Below are positions 1-8,500 of a stretch of DNA of 47,950 nucleotides, piece after piece. The translations under genes were made by a program, and so were the position numbers. The stretch is taken from contig JAUZPL010000029.1 in the NCBI GenBank assembly GCA_030705955.1, forward strand, positions 1-47,950, in the 5' to 3' direction. Each line of letters opens with the position of its first letter. Position 1 is the first letter of the stretch. The DNA is from Bacillota bacterium. GTDB taxonomy: Bacteria; Bacillota; Bacilli; Bacillales; Cytobacillaceae. The notes beneath the pieces are model-generated. The model did no database searches, was not told the DNA's origin, and saw only the letters and a list, made by a program, of their open reading frames with translations.

Positions 1-239
1 ATTAATCATTACATGGTTTACTATAACAATTACCGCTATCAGTGGAATTTAAAAAAGATGACCCCTAATCAATATAGGAATCATCTTTTAGCTGCTTAAT
101 CTCTTTTTTTATAGTGTCCTTGACATGGGTGCCACTTTAAATTGTATCTGTTTTGAATACCCTTTTTTTATTGATATATAGGTGTTTTTCTTAAACATAA
201 CGAGTTTTTGGTAAGGTAAATCGTACATATAAAAGTAAC

Positions 240-259
240 TGTACAGAAGTTTCTGTACA
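240..259. repeat. Perfect inverted repeat TGTACAGAA-GT-TTCTGTACA
   Basis: Two 9-base arms are exactly complementary around a 2-base centre. This is the size and symmetry of an operator for a dimeric repressor, but no gene lies immediately downstream on either strand within the window. It may belong to a gene beyond the left edge or be a relic. Confidence 0.5.
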
Positions 260-420
260 ATCAAAAATTAATATACTTTTTTGTTTTCAAATTTAATTCC
301 ATTAATAGTATTTATGTTACATTATTTCTAGGTATTGTGAAGAACCATACTTAAACTTATCAAGAGGGTCCGCACTTATTGGTTGGGGGATCAGGTTAAG
401 CACCCGATCTGATAAATAGA

Positions 421-600
421 CTGAAAAATTTCTCTTAATTGGGAATTATTAATAAAAAAAGCTTATATAGACGGAAAGATTCCGCCTATTGACTCGAAAA
501 ATGCGAAAGTGGGAGATTTTGCTTTGTATAATCGGAAAAGCTCCCCTTATATACCCCGAAACGAGCTCCATTCAGCATCTAACCGAAAAATTTCCGCTTA
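421..600. repeat. Degenerate intergenic repeats (about CGGAAAAATTCCGCTTA)
   Basis: Similar blocks begin near 421 (CTGAAAAATTTCTCTTA), 471 (ACGGAAAGATTCCGCCTA), 531 (ATCGGAAAAGCTCCCCTTA) and 581 (AACCGAAAAATTTCCGCTTA). They are spaced about 50-60 bases apart. Each contains a weak dyad GGAAA..TTCC. They lie in non-coding DNA, so a decayed short repeat family is the simplest reading. Confidence 0.4.
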
Positions 601-634
601 TTTTACTTTTGCTGATTACTCGATTAAAGACAAG

Positions 635-668
635 ACAAAAACACCGTCAATTTACGGTGTTTTTTTGT
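635..668 (-). terminator. Terminator of the ctpB-type gene
   Basis: ACACCGT (641-647) pairs with ACGGTGT (654-660) across a 6-base loop. On the minus strand it is followed by TTTTGTCTTG. It also has a T-run on the plus strand and may work in both directions. Confidence 0.75.
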
Positions 669-745
669 ATGCGAATGAACTTGTTTTTTTCAACTATTTT
701 AAATTTTATACTTCAAAACAGAACCCGTTATGTTCCCCCGCCTTT

Positions 746-2197
746 TTATTCCGCTGCCAGCTTTAAGGCTGTTTGCAGCTGTAGATCGTTTTTCTGTAAT
801 TTTACTGCCTTTAAAACGGCATCTTCTAGTCGTGAAGCGGTTGTGGAATCTATGACTCCAATTGGGTCTAAGTGGTGCTTCTGTTGGAAGGCCTTGACGG
901 CATTGGCTGTTTCGTCACTAAAATAACCATCTGTTCTGCCAGGCGCATACCCAAGTCCCTTTAAAATTTCTTGTGCATTTTTTATTTGCTCATTATTCAT
1001 ATCCTCTTGAAGTGGCTCTTTCACTTGAAGGGGATGGGTTTGGAAAATGGATGGCTGTTTTACGACAACGTCTGGTTTAATTCCCTTTTTATGAATCCAA
1101 TTTCCATCAGGAGTAAGCCATTTAAACAAGGTTAATTTAATATTACTGCCGTCTCCCATTGGTATGGCCTGCTGGACGGTTCCTTTTCCGAAGGTTGTTT
1201 CACCTACAAGCTTATAGCCTTCCGCTTCCTGTAACGATCCAGCTAAAATCTCAGAGGCGGAGGCACTTCCTTTATCGACAAGGACGACTACCGGATAATT
1301 CTTCTTCTTACTCAAATTTGAGAAGAAGCGGTCCTTTTCTCCATTTCGTTTTTCAATTTGAATGATTGGTTTATCCTTTGTCACAAACTCTTTTAAAATA
1401 TCTTCTACTGTTGATAAAAGTCCTCCTGGATTTCCACGAACATCAATAACAAGTCCTTGTATATGTTTGTCCTCCAATGTTGTAAGCTGCTTTTTAAAAT
1501 CGTCAGCTGTATTTTCAGAGAACGACGTTAGTTCAATATAGCCAACTTTCTTTCCGCTTTCCTTTTTCAATGAGGAGTGAACGGTTTCAAGTGGAATCTC
1601 ATCTCTCTTCACTGAAATGGTAATTGGATCTTTCACACCTTTCCGCAGAATTTCTAATGCAACGGTGGTTCCTCTTTTTCCGCGAATTTTCAAGGTTGCT
1701 TTACTTAAGTCAAGTCCTTCAATATTTTCTCCATTTACCTTTAAAATTTGATCATTTGGCTTAATGCCCGCTTTTTCTGCAGGGGAATTTTTAAATGGTG
1801 AAATGATTACGATCTTCCCGTCTACTTTGCCAACCTCTGCACCAATTCCTTCAAAGGAGGATTCCAGGGTTTGAGTGAATTGCTGTGCCGTTTCCTTATC
1901 CATATAAACAGAATAAGGATCATTCAAAACTGACAGCATCCCTTGAATGGCACCCTCCGTCAGCTTCTCCTTGTCCACCTTTACCACATATCGATTTAAA
2001 ATAAGGTCATATGCCTGACTTACCTTTTCCAGATTGGTTGTATCGGAATTCGTGGCTTTTCCATTTTGTATTAATGCATTTTTATCAATTACTGTACTCT
2101 CTTTTCCTTTGTCCAGCCACTGCACACCCGCATATGTCCCACCTGCACCTATCAACAGGGATCCTGTCATTAGCAAGGCAATCCATTTCCGATTCAT
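746..2197 (-). CDS. ctpB: S41-family carboxy-terminal processing peptidase (CtpB type)
   Basis: Secreted or membrane-anchored serine protease that trims proteins at the outer face of the membrane. In B. subtilis, CtpB cleaves SpoIVFA to trigger pro-sigma-K processing during sporulation. The N-terminus has a hydrophobic anchor (about residues 5-25). A PDZ domain follows (about 95-180), then the S41 core with the Ser motif GSASASE and the Lys motif FGKGTVQ. At the C-terminus is a peptidoglycan-binding-like repeat (about 400-465, LKGLGYAPGRTDGYFS). The length of 483 residues is normal. GAGGAGG directly abuts an ATG at 2203, so I prefer the ATG at 2197, which gives 6-base spacing. It follows the M23/ftsEX genes, as in relatives, and a hairpin at 635-668 ends it. 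No truncation is seen. Confidence 0.93.
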   Translation of the reverse strand: MNRKWIALLMTGSLLIGAGGTYAGVQWLDKGKESTVIDKNALIQNGKATNSDTTNLEKVSQAYDLILNRYVVKVDKEKLTEGAIQGMLSVLNDPYSVYMDKETAQQFTQTLESSFEGIGAEVGKVDGKIVIISPFKNSPAEKAGIKPNDQILKVNGENIEGLDLSKATLKIRGKRGTTVALEILRKGVKDPITISVKRDEIPLETVHSSLKKESGKKVGYIELTSFSENTADDFKKQLTTLEDKHIQGLVIDVRGNPGGLLSTVEDILKEFVTKDKPIIQIEKRNGEKDRFFSNLSKKKNYPVVVLVDKGSASASEILAGSLQEAEGYKLVGETTFGKGTVQQAIPMGDGSNIKLTLFKWLTPDGNWIHKKGIKPDVVVKQPSIFQTHPLQVKEPLQEDMNNEQIKNAQEILKGLGYAPGRTDGYFSDETANAVKAFQQKHHLDPIGVIDSTTASRLEDAVLKAVKLQKNDLQLQTALKLAAE

Positions 2198-2276
2198 CTT
2201 CATCCTCCTCTATCCATGTATCTGCCTATTTAATAACATATATGTAGGGGGAGGACGAGTTATGCTCGGGGCATAC

Positions 2277-2306
2277 AAAAAAGAAGAAGCTATTAGCTCC
2301 TTCTCT
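2277..2306 (-). terminator. Terminator of the M23 peptidase gene
   Basis: On the minus strand, GAAGGAGCT pairs imperfectly with AGCTTCTTC and is followed by TTTTTT. It abuts the stop codon of the upstream gene. Confidence 0.7.
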
Positions 2307-3565
2307 TATAGTGGCACAATTCCCATTGGGTTAATGGCACTGTGATATTTCCAAGGTCCATCGTACAGTTCGAAATGCAAGTGCTGTCCGGTTGCTTCAC
2401 CGGTGCTGCCCATAATTCCAATCTGTTGACCTTTCGTAACAACTTGTCCTTCAGATACCATTCGTTCTGACATATGCGCATAAACAGTCGTATAGATATG
2501 TCCATTAATAGAATGGGTAATATAAACAACATTTCCATAACTAGTAGAATAATGAGAAACGGCAACGACTCCATCAGCGGCGGCAACAATTGGTACATTC
2601 GCACCAGGGTTGGCAATATCCACACCGTAATGGAATTCTCCCCAGCGTGGTCCGTATGTTGAACTGATTACACCATCGGCCGGTCTCGTAAAATTACCAC
2701 TTGAAATTGGAGGGGTTGAACCTGAGCTAGAGCCTGATGAGCTATTATTTCTCGCAGCAGCTGCTTGTCTAGCTAATTCTGCTTGTCGCTCTTGTTCTAA
2801 TTTAATCGCTTTTTGTATAGAAACTTCTTGTGCAGCAAGAACCTGCGTTTGTTCTTCCATGCTCATTTTATCTTCGGTTACTTGTTTTTCCTGTGTTTTA
2901 AGAGTACCAAGTAATTGATTTTTTTGAGCCATTTGCGTATTCAATTGCTGCTTCATCGATTGCAGCTCCTGAAGCATTTTTTGTACATGCTCAAAATCTC
3001 TTTTCACTTGTCCCTGTTTTTGTTCTAACTCTTTTTTGTCAGCTTCAGCCTGATTAATAATTTCCTGATCGGCTTCCATAATGGTCGCAACAGCATTAGC
3101 ACGATCGATAAAATCGCTAATACTTGACGACCCCATCAACACATCAAGGTAACTTACCACACCGCCCGTTTCTTGGTAATTACGGGCACGGTCTTTTAAT
3201 AATTCATTTCTCTTTTGAATTCTAGCCATGATGACCTGAATATCACCTTGAAGCTTCACAATGGCTTTTTTCGTTTCATCTAGCTTTACGGACTTAGAAT
3301 GAATTTTAGAATCGGTATCCCCAATGGCAAAGTCAATCTTTTGCATTTGATTCGTGACATCATTCTGCTGACCTTGCAGATTAGCAATTTTTTGGTTTGC
3401 ACCATTGATATTCGATTGGATATTAGATTTTTGATTTTGGATTTGACTTTGCTGTTTTTTTAGACTTGAGACTGACGCCGCTTCTGTTTTAACAGAGAAT
3501 CCTCCAAATAAGCTCCCTGCTCCAACAATTGCCGCGACAGTAATGGTAACAAATAACTTTCTCAA
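2306..3565 (-). CDS. EnvC-like M23 peptidoglycan endopeptidase
   Basis: Secreted cell-wall hydrolase or hydrolase activator. A signal peptide (about residues 1-29 from the TTG start) precedes two long coiled coils (about 30-265). A short Ser-rich linker leads to a C-terminal LytM/M23 domain with the zinc-ligand motifs HYGVD and HLHFEL and the intermediate motif VYAHM. All metal ligands are present, so it is probably catalytically active. It lies directly downstream of ftsEX. In other bacteria the FtsEX complex activates coiled-coil hydrolases of this type (EnvC, PcsB, CwlO), so it is a likely FtsEX partner. I choose TTG at 3565 because AGAGGAG sits 9 bases upstream. A GTG at 3586 lies before that site and would give a poorer signal peptide. 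Confidence 0.9.
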   Translation of the reverse strand: MRKLFVTITVAAIVGAGSLFGGFSVKTEAASVSSLKKQQSQIQNQKSNIQSNINGANQKIANLQGQQNDVTNQMQKIDFAIGDTDSKIHSKSVKLDETKKAIVKLQGDIQVIMARIQKRNELLKDRARNYQETGGVVSYLDVLMGSSSISDFIDRANAVATIMEADQEIINQAEADKKELEQKQGQVKRDFEHVQKMLQELQSMKQQLNTQMAQKNQLLGTLKTQEKQVTEDKMSMEEQTQVLAAQEVSIQKAIKLEQERQAELARQAAAARNNSSSGSSSGSTPPISSGNFTRPADGVISSTYGPRWGEFHYGVDIANPGANVPIVAAADGVVAVSHYSTSYGNVVYITHSINGHIYTTVYAHMSERMVSEGQVVTKGQQIGIMGSTGEATGQHLHFELYDGPWKYHSAINPMGIVPL

Positions 3566-3621
3566 TGTTCGATTTCTCCTCTCCACTATGAATCTATGTA
3601 CAAGGTAAATCGTCGCTATAA

Positions 3622-3652
3622 TAAAAATAGAAAAACTTGGCTAGCGCCAAGT
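3622..3652 (-). terminator. Terminator after ftsX
   Basis: ACTTGGC pairs with GCCAAGT around a 4-base loop and is followed on the minus strand by TTTTTCTATTTTT. A second, longer perfect hairpin (14-bp arms, 3688-3701 with 3715-3728) lies between it and ftsX but has no T-run. Confidence 0.7.
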
Positions 3653-3741
3653 CCTGCACCGGCGATTGCCTAGTTGCGCTTTTATCTAATAGGAAAGTAT
3701 AAACTTAAAAAGTCTATACTTTCCTATTATCTTTGAAATGA

Positions 3742-4635
3742 CTAAAACTTTAAGAACTTTCTTACTGACATGACACTTCCAAAAACCCCAATCACTGCGC
3801 CCATTAAAATGAGTATTCCAGAGATTTGATACATAAATGGATCAACCGGAAGAATTTGAATAAAATTACCTTTTAATTTCGGAGCAAGATAATCATAGGC
3901 ATTACTATAGGCAATGGTTATAAGAATAATAGGTAAAATAGCCCCAAGAATTCCTAACCATAAGCCTTCTAAAAGAAATGGCCAGCGAATAAAATTATTT
4001 GTTGCTCCTACCAATCTCATAATCTTGATTTCTCTTCGTCTTGCAATAATGGTAATTTTAATGGTATTAGATATTAAAAATACCGCTGTAAACAAGAGAC
4101 CAATGATTAAAACAAATCCAACATTTCGAGATGCCTTTATAAACTTAAACAGCTTTTCAACTTGCCCTTGTCCATACATGACCTTTGAAACATAATTCAT
4201 TTTTTCAATTTTGCTAGCTGCTTTCATTGTGTCTGTAGGGTTTTTCGTTTTTACGACATAGACATCATTTAAAGGATTGTCCTGTTCGAAAAGCTTAAAT
4301 GCTTTCCCTTCAGTCCCAAGACTTTTAATTAGATTATTGAGCTCTTGTTTTTTAGATGAAAACGTAATGCTTTTCACCTCTGAAAGGGTTTCAATCTGTT
4401 TCTTTAAGTTTTCCTGGTCTTGTTTATTTGCAGCAACATCGATGTGAACGCGGATTTCAACATCCCCTTCGATGGTTTGTGCTACTCTATTAAGGTTCAT
4501 CATAATCACAAAAAAGACACCGACCAAAATTAATGTAACGGTCACAGCACTTACAGAAGCAAATGTCATCCATCCATTTCTGCTAATGCTCTTCAAACTT
4601 TCCCGGGCGTGGCGAGTCAGAGTTCTAGCTTTCAT
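3742..4635 (-). CDS. ftsX: Cell division / ABC transporter permease-like protein FtsX
   Basis: Membrane partner of FtsE. Together they transmit ATP hydrolysis in the cytoplasm to a peptidoglycan hydrolase outside. The 297-residue protein begins MKARTLTRHARES and has one membrane segment (about 20-45) followed by an extracellular loop (about 45-165). Three further membrane segments lie in the C-terminal half, including the conserved NTIKITIIARRREIKIMRLVGAT region. The start at 4635 is supported by a GAGGGGTG site and by family N-termini. A longer in-frame extension to 4716 runs inside ftsE. The genes overlap by 11 bases (ftsE stop at 4625), indicating translational coupling. Confidence 0.96.
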   Translation of the reverse strand: MKARTLTRHARESLKSISRNGWMTFASVSAVTVTLILVGVFFVIMMNLNRVAQTIEGDVEIRVHIDVAANKQDQENLKKQIETLSEVKSITFSSKKQELNNLIKSLGTEGKAFKLFEQDNPLNDVYVVKTKNPTDTMKAASKIEKMNYVSKVMYGQGQVEKLFKFIKASRNVGFVLIIGLLFTAVFLISNTIKITIIARRREIKIMRLVGATNNFIRWPFLLEGLWLGILGAILPIILITIAYSNAYDYLAPKLKGNFIQILPVDPFMYQISGILILMGAVIGVFGSVMSVRKFLKF

Positions 4636-5311
4636 ACCCGTATTCACCCCTCTGCTCATCACGAACAATTTTTCCACTTTCAATGGCAATGACGCGATGT
4701 TTAATCGTATTAACAATCTCTTTGTTGTGGGTTGCCATTACAACCGTTGTTCCTCTAGTATTGATTTCATCAAAAATATTCATGATTTCCCATGAGGTTT
4801 CTGGATCCAGGTTCCCTGTCGGCTCGTCCGCAATGACGACCTTCGGTGAATTTACAATGGATCGAGCAATGGATACACGCTGTTGTTCTCCACCAGAAAG
4901 CTCTGTTGGCAGCATTCTTGCCTTATGCTTTAAATTAACAAGATCAAGAACTTCCATGACACGCTTTTTTATAAATTTAGGCTGTGCCTCAATCACTTCA
5001 AGTGCAAAAGCAATATTTTCATAAACCGTTAATGTTGGAAGAAGCTTAAAGTCTTGAAAAACAACTCCAAGATTTCTCCTAAATAACGGAATCTTTTTTG
5101 GCTTTATTTTTGCTATGTTTACTCCGTTTACCATAATAGTTCCTAAAGTTGGAACTTCTTCACGGTACATCATTTTGATAAATGTCGATTTTCCTGCACC
5201 ACTTGGACCTACCACATAAACGAATTCACCTTGATTAATTCGAACGTCAATCCCATTTACAGCTGTAACGCCATTGGGGTATTTCTTAAACACCTCTTGC
5301 ATTTCAATCAT
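4625..5311 (-). CDS. ftsE: Cell division ATP-binding protein FtsE
   Basis: Cytoplasmic ABC ATPase of the FtsEX complex. At 228 residues it has the usual length. Visible motifs are Walker A GPSGAGKST (about residue 36), a Q-loop at VVFQDFKLLP, the signature LSGGEQQR, Walker B VVIADEP and the switch His in MATHN. It is the first gene of ftsE-ftsX-M23. In B. subtilis FtsEX is needed for CwlO activity in cell elongation, and the adjacent hydrolase here suggests the same logic. Nothing unusual is seen. Confidence 0.97.
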   Translation of the reverse strand: MIEMQEVFKKYPNGVTAVNGIDVRINQGEFVYVVGPSGAGKSTFIKMMYREEVPTLGTIMVNGVNIAKIKPKKIPLFRRNLGVVFQDFKLLPTLTVYENIAFALEVIEAQPKFIKKRVMEVLDLVNLKHKARMLPTELSGGEQQRVSIARSIVNSPKVVIADEPTGNLDPETSWEIMNIFDEINTRGTTVVMATHNKEIVNTIKHRVIAIESGKIVRDEQRGEYGYES

Positions 5312-5561
5312 TTATTATCACCTAATATTCTATAATCTTCGTAAACTTAATTACTGACAGTTTATGCGTTATTTTGCATACATACTATCCTATAAAACTA
5401 TCTTTTAAAGGAATTCTGCCCCGTAACTATTAAATATTATAGCATCATAAACCGACAAAAGGCTTGTTTTAAATATTACAGTTTCTTTTCAATCTAGCCA
5501 ATGTTCGACAAATCTTTATAAAATCAAGGCTGGTGAGCTTGTTACCAATTTTCGACAACAT

Positions 5562-5592
5562 CAAAAAACGTCCTGTTTTTTTAACAGAACGT
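5562..5592 (-). terminator. Terminator of cccB
   Basis: ACGTTCTGTT and ACAGGACGT form an imperfect stem around a run of A, followed on the minus strand by TTTTTTG. Confidence 0.75.
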
Positions 5593-5605
5593 TTGTCATA
5601 ACTAT

Positions 5606-5953
5606 TTATTTTTTTGCTGCCAGCCATGTAGCAACCGTATCAGCATCAGACCCAGAAATTAAACCAGCTGGCATTCCACCTGATTTACCGTTTTTCAGTA
5701 TATTCAAAATTTGTGCTTTTGAATATTTAGAACCAATATGCTGAAGATCTGGCCCAATTGACCCTTTTAGGTTATCCCCATGACAGGCAAAGCATTTTTG
5801 AGAAACAATCTTTTGTGCATCGCCTGCTTGAGCAGTATTCGTGGTTGTCTGATTTTTGTTTGTACTTTTTGAAGAATCAGAGCCTCCGCCGCATGCAGCA
5901 AGTCCCATGATAAGGGTTGCCCCCATCATAAGTGCAAGAAACTTTTTTTTCAT
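5606..5953 (-). CDS. cccB: Lipoprotein cytochrome c551 (small monoheme)
   Basis: Small electron carrier tethered to the outer face of the membrane, known in bacilli to donate electrons to terminal oxidases or reductases. The 115-residue product has a lipoprotein signal with lipobox LAAC (Cys near residue 21). A short Gly/Ser/Thr-rich linker follows, then one c-type heme site, CFACH. GGMPAGL holds the likely axial Met. The start at 5953 is set by AAGGAG eight bases upstream. An upstream in-frame ATG at 5989 would bury the signal peptide. It lies 49 bases after the YitT-family gene, as in B. subtilis. It could exchange electrons with the multiheme cytochromes at 8.5-19.2 kb; that is inference. 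Confidence 0.94.
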   Translation of the reverse strand: MKKKFLALMMGATLIMGLAACGGGSDSSKSTNKNQTTTNTAQAGDAQKIVSQKCFACHGDNLKGSIGPDLQHIGSKYSKAQILNILKNGKSGGMPAGLISGSDADTVATWLAAKK

Positions 5954-6002
5954 CTTAAATCTCCTTTCAGAAAATTTTTCCAACACCATTTAGTATGCCA
6001 AA

Positions 6003-6869
6003 TTATACTCGTTTAAACCCTTCTCCAAGCACCTCTGCAGCATCCATGACCACAACAAAAGCATTTGGGTCTATACTTTTAACCAATTGTTTCAACTTTG
6101 TGAACTCCGTTTGGTCCACCACACACATTAGAACAGGGCGTTCATTGTCTGTAAAACCACCATATGCTGATAGTTTTGTCACACCTCTATCAATTTTATT
6201 CAAAATTCCATCGCGGACCTCTTCTTGCATATTCGTTATAATCATCGCCATTTTGGAACGGCCAAAACCCACCTGGACCAGATCAATGGTTTTACTTGTT
6301 ACATATAAGCCAATTAGGGCATATAAGCCTCTTTCAATATCAAACACAAGGGCTGCCGTAATGACAATCAAGCCATCAATTAAAACGACACATGTTCCTA
6401 AGGTCAAACCCGTATATTTATGTATAATTTGGGCACCTAAGTCTGTTCCCCCTGTAGAGGCTTTCCCTTTAAAAACAATCCCTAACCCAAGGCCAACACC
6501 CACTCCACCAAATAAGGCCCCTAGTAAGGCATTATGTGTCCATGGATCTGTATTTTTTGTAAAAAAAACAACGAGGGGCAGAAAGATGGTCCCCACAAGT
6601 GTCTTAACACCAAACTGTTTACCAAGAAAAATGACTCCTGCAATAAATAATGGAATATTAAACGCCCACTGTACATAAGCAGGCTCCCAACCCACAGTAG
6701 AATGTAAAATCGTACTAATCCCACTAACCCCGCCAGAGGCAATTTTATTTGGTAGCAAAAAAACATTAAATGAAAATCCAATAATGGCAGCACCCACTAA
6801 AATATATACGTATTCAATAACTACCTCAACAATAGGGTGTTGAACTGAAAGATTTCTTTTCTTTTTCAT
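6003..6869 (-). CDS. yvjA: YitT-family membrane protein with C-terminal DUF2179 domain
   Basis: Integral membrane protein of unknown biochemical role, 288 residues. It shows five or six hydrophobic segments in residues 15-200, with Gly-rich conserved stretches such as NKIASGGVSGISTIL and KGKASTGGTDLGAQI. A soluble C-terminal domain of about 80 residues (DUF2179 type, ending DPNAFVVVMDAAEVLGEGF) follows. The position between prfB and cccB matches B. subtilis yvjA. A GGGGAATT ribosome site precedes the ATG. It is complete and ordinary for the family. Confidence 0.9.
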   Translation of the reverse strand: MKKKRNLSVQHPIVEVVIEYVYILVGAAIIGFSFNVFLLPNKIASGGVSGISTILHSTVGWEPAYVQWAFNIPLFIAGVIFLGKQFGVKTLVGTIFLPLVVFFTKNTDPWTHNALLGALFGGVGVGLGLGIVFKGKASTGGTDLGAQIIHKYTGLTLGTCVVLIDGLIVITAALVFDIERGLYALIGLYVTSKTIDLVQVGFGRSKMAMIITNMQEEVRDGILNKIDRGVTKLSAYGGFTDNERPVLMCVVDQTEFTKLKQLVKSIDPNAFVVVMDAAEVLGEGFKRV

Positions 6870-7054
6870 AAAATAATTCCCCTCAAATTGGTTTTCTACT
6901 ATAAAAATAGAATGAATTCGAAAGTGAGTATAGCATGACCATTATTTGGTGTAAATGCCATTAGGCTGTCGCTTTAAAGGAGTAAATACAGGTTCGTTTT
7001 TGCTGTTAAAGAGGATTTCATAAGGTATAATTTGCCAGGTAAGGAGGTGGAAAA

Positions 7055-7117
7055 TTGGAACAACTTTTAATGCAAATGATGGAGCAAATGAATACACAGT
7101 TTCAAAAGATAACATGA
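7055..7117 (+). CDS. Possible 20-residue micro-ORF with a strong ribosome site
   Basis: A TTG codon 4 bases after the very strong site AAGGAGGTGG opens a frame of 20 codons: MEQLLMQMMEQMNTQFQKIT, then TGA. The peptide would be amphipathic, Met/Gln-rich and helical. It lies on the plus strand between divergent minus-strand genes and is followed at 7198-7225 by a hairpin. I do not recognise it. It could be a real small protein, a leader peptide without a downstream gene, or the 5' remnant of a deleted gene. Confidence 0.35.
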   Translation: MEQLLMQMMEQMNTQFQKIT

Positions 7118-7189
7118 TCATATATTTGCTTTACTTCAGGCTAGATAACCCCACTTCCATTCTCCAAATTTCTTCAACTATTTTTTTCA

Positions 7190-7230
7190 AAAAAAGAGCC
7201 TTTGCCGATTGATTCCGGCAAAGGCATTTT
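7190..7230 (-). terminator. Terminator of prfB
   Basis: GCCTTTGCCG pairs perfectly with CGGCAAAGGC around an 8-base loop and is followed on the minus strand by TCTTTTTTTG. Confidence 0.9.
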
Positions 7231-7232
7231 AT

Positions 7233-8334
7233 TTATTGGATGCGAGATCGTAAATAAGCATCAATGAACAGATCTAAATCTCCATCCATCACGGCTTGCA
7301 CGTTTCCGCTTTCGGTGTTGGTTCTGTGATCTTTTACCATGGAATATGGGTGGAAGACATAGGAACGGATTTGGCTTCCCCAGCCAATTTCCTTTTGTTC
7401 ACCACGAATTTCAAGGAGTTGTTTTTCCTTTTCCTCAAGTTCACGTTGATAAAGCTTTGCTTTTAACATTTTCATGGCATGCTCGCGGTTTTGAATTTGG
7501 GAACGTTCAGTCTGACAAGAAACAACGATACCAGTCGGAATATGAGTAATCCGGATAGCGGACTCGGTCTTGTTAATATGCTGACCACCAGCGCCGCTTG
7601 CACGGTACGTATCCACTCTTAAATCCTCTGTACGAATTTCAATTTCCACTTCATCCGTGAATTCAGGCATGACCTCACATGAAACGAAAGAGGTATGACG
7701 GCGGCCTGAGGCATCAAATGGAGAAATCCTTACAAGTCGGTGAACGCCTTTTTCTGCTTTTAAATAACCGTAGACATTGTGCCCTTTAATGAGCAAGGTA
7801 ACACTTTTTATCCCTGCCTCATCACCTGGAAGATAATCCATGGTTTCTACCTTAAATCCCCGCTTTTCTGCCCATCTTGTGTACATACGGAGCAGCATAG
7901 AGCCCCAATCCTGTGACTCTGTACCACCTGCACCGGGATGCAGTTCTAATAACGCATTATTTTTATCATATGGCCCATTAAGAAGCTGTTGCAGTTCAAA
8001 TTGATCCAATCGCTCGGTTAACTGTAAAAGCTCTTCCTCAAGCTCTGTTTGCAGCTCTGCATCATTTTCCTCTTTCACAAGCTCATAGGTTACTTCTACA
8101 TTTTCAAATGCCTCATTCATTTCATAAAAGACGTGTACCTGGTCCTTTAAGGCATTAGACTCACTGATGACCTTTTGCGCTGCATTCTGATCGTTCCAAA
8201 AGTTTGGGTGCAGCATTTCATCATCTAGCTCAGCAATTCTTGTTTCTTTATTTTCTAGGTCAAAGAGACCCCCTGAAGCCCGCTAATCGCTTAGCTGTTT
8301 TTTCAAGTTCATTTCTGATATCTGCTAATTCCAT
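7233..8334 (-). CDS. prfB: Peptide chain release factor 2, made by programmed +1 frameshifting
   Basis: Recognises UGA and UAA stop codons and releases the finished peptide. The reading frame is split. An ATG at 8334, preceded by GAGGTGAAC, opens 24 codons that end at an in-frame TGA (8262-8260). The rest continues in the +1 frame from 8261, giving 366 residues, the normal RF2 length. The recoding site has the classical layout: AGGGGG, a spacer, then CTT TGA C. Visible functional motifs are the SPF tripeptide for stop recognition (RISPFDASG) and the GGQ catalytic motif (GAGGQHINK). It is not adjacent to secA as in B. subtilis; about 11 kb of cytochrome genes lie between. Confidence 0.97.
8259..8274 (-). 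promoter_or_regulatory. RF2 programmed frameshift site
   Basis: Reading the minus strand, the codons are AGG GGG TCT CTT TGA followed by C. The internal Shine-Dalgarno-like AGGGGG, the slippery CTT and the TGA-C context are the known autoregulatory signal. When RF2 is scarce, ribosomes pause at UGA and slip forward one base. Confidence 0.95.
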
Positions 8335-8462
8335 TTTGTTCACCTCATATAAAAGTAAAAAGCTTATTTCTTATAGTATGCATGATTTATTGGTTAGTCC
8401 TTCATTATTATAACGAAATGTTGGGGGGAAGTACAAAAAGTATATTTTCTATCTTTTACTTC

Positions 8463-8500
8463 CCAAAAAAATCAAGAGGAGTTATGCCCTCTTGATTTTT
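8463..8500 (-). terminator. Terminator of the LysM octaheme cytochrome gene
   Basis: ATCAAGAGG (8471-8479) and CCTCTTGAT (8488-8496) form a perfect 9-bp stem, followed by TTTTTTT on the minus strand. The stem starts directly after the stop codon. Confidence 0.85.

Larger units (their letters stand above)
1..745. other. Gene-free region left of the ctpB-type gene
   Basis: I see no credible gene here. The region is A+T-rich. It contains a hairpin near 52-90 whose arms read AAAAGATGA and TCATCTTTT, which could be a terminator of a gene outside the window. It also holds a perfect 9-bp-arm dyad at 240-259, a degenerate repeat array at 421-600 and the ctpB terminator at 635-668. Open frames starting near 489 and 509 have no ribosome binding site, run antisense into the ctpB gene and have no recognisable protein features, so I do not call them. 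Confidence 0.7.

Noticed and set aside
489-926. Plus-strand open frames at 489-926 and 509-766
   Set aside because: No ribosome site, antisense to the ctpB-type gene over much of the length, and no protein-like features; they are incidental frames in repeat-rich DNA.
3688-3728. Perfect 14-bp hairpin after ftsX as a terminator
   Set aside because: The stem is excellent but no T-run follows on the minus strand; the hairpin at 3622-3652 fits the terminator role better. It may protect the mRNA 3' end instead.
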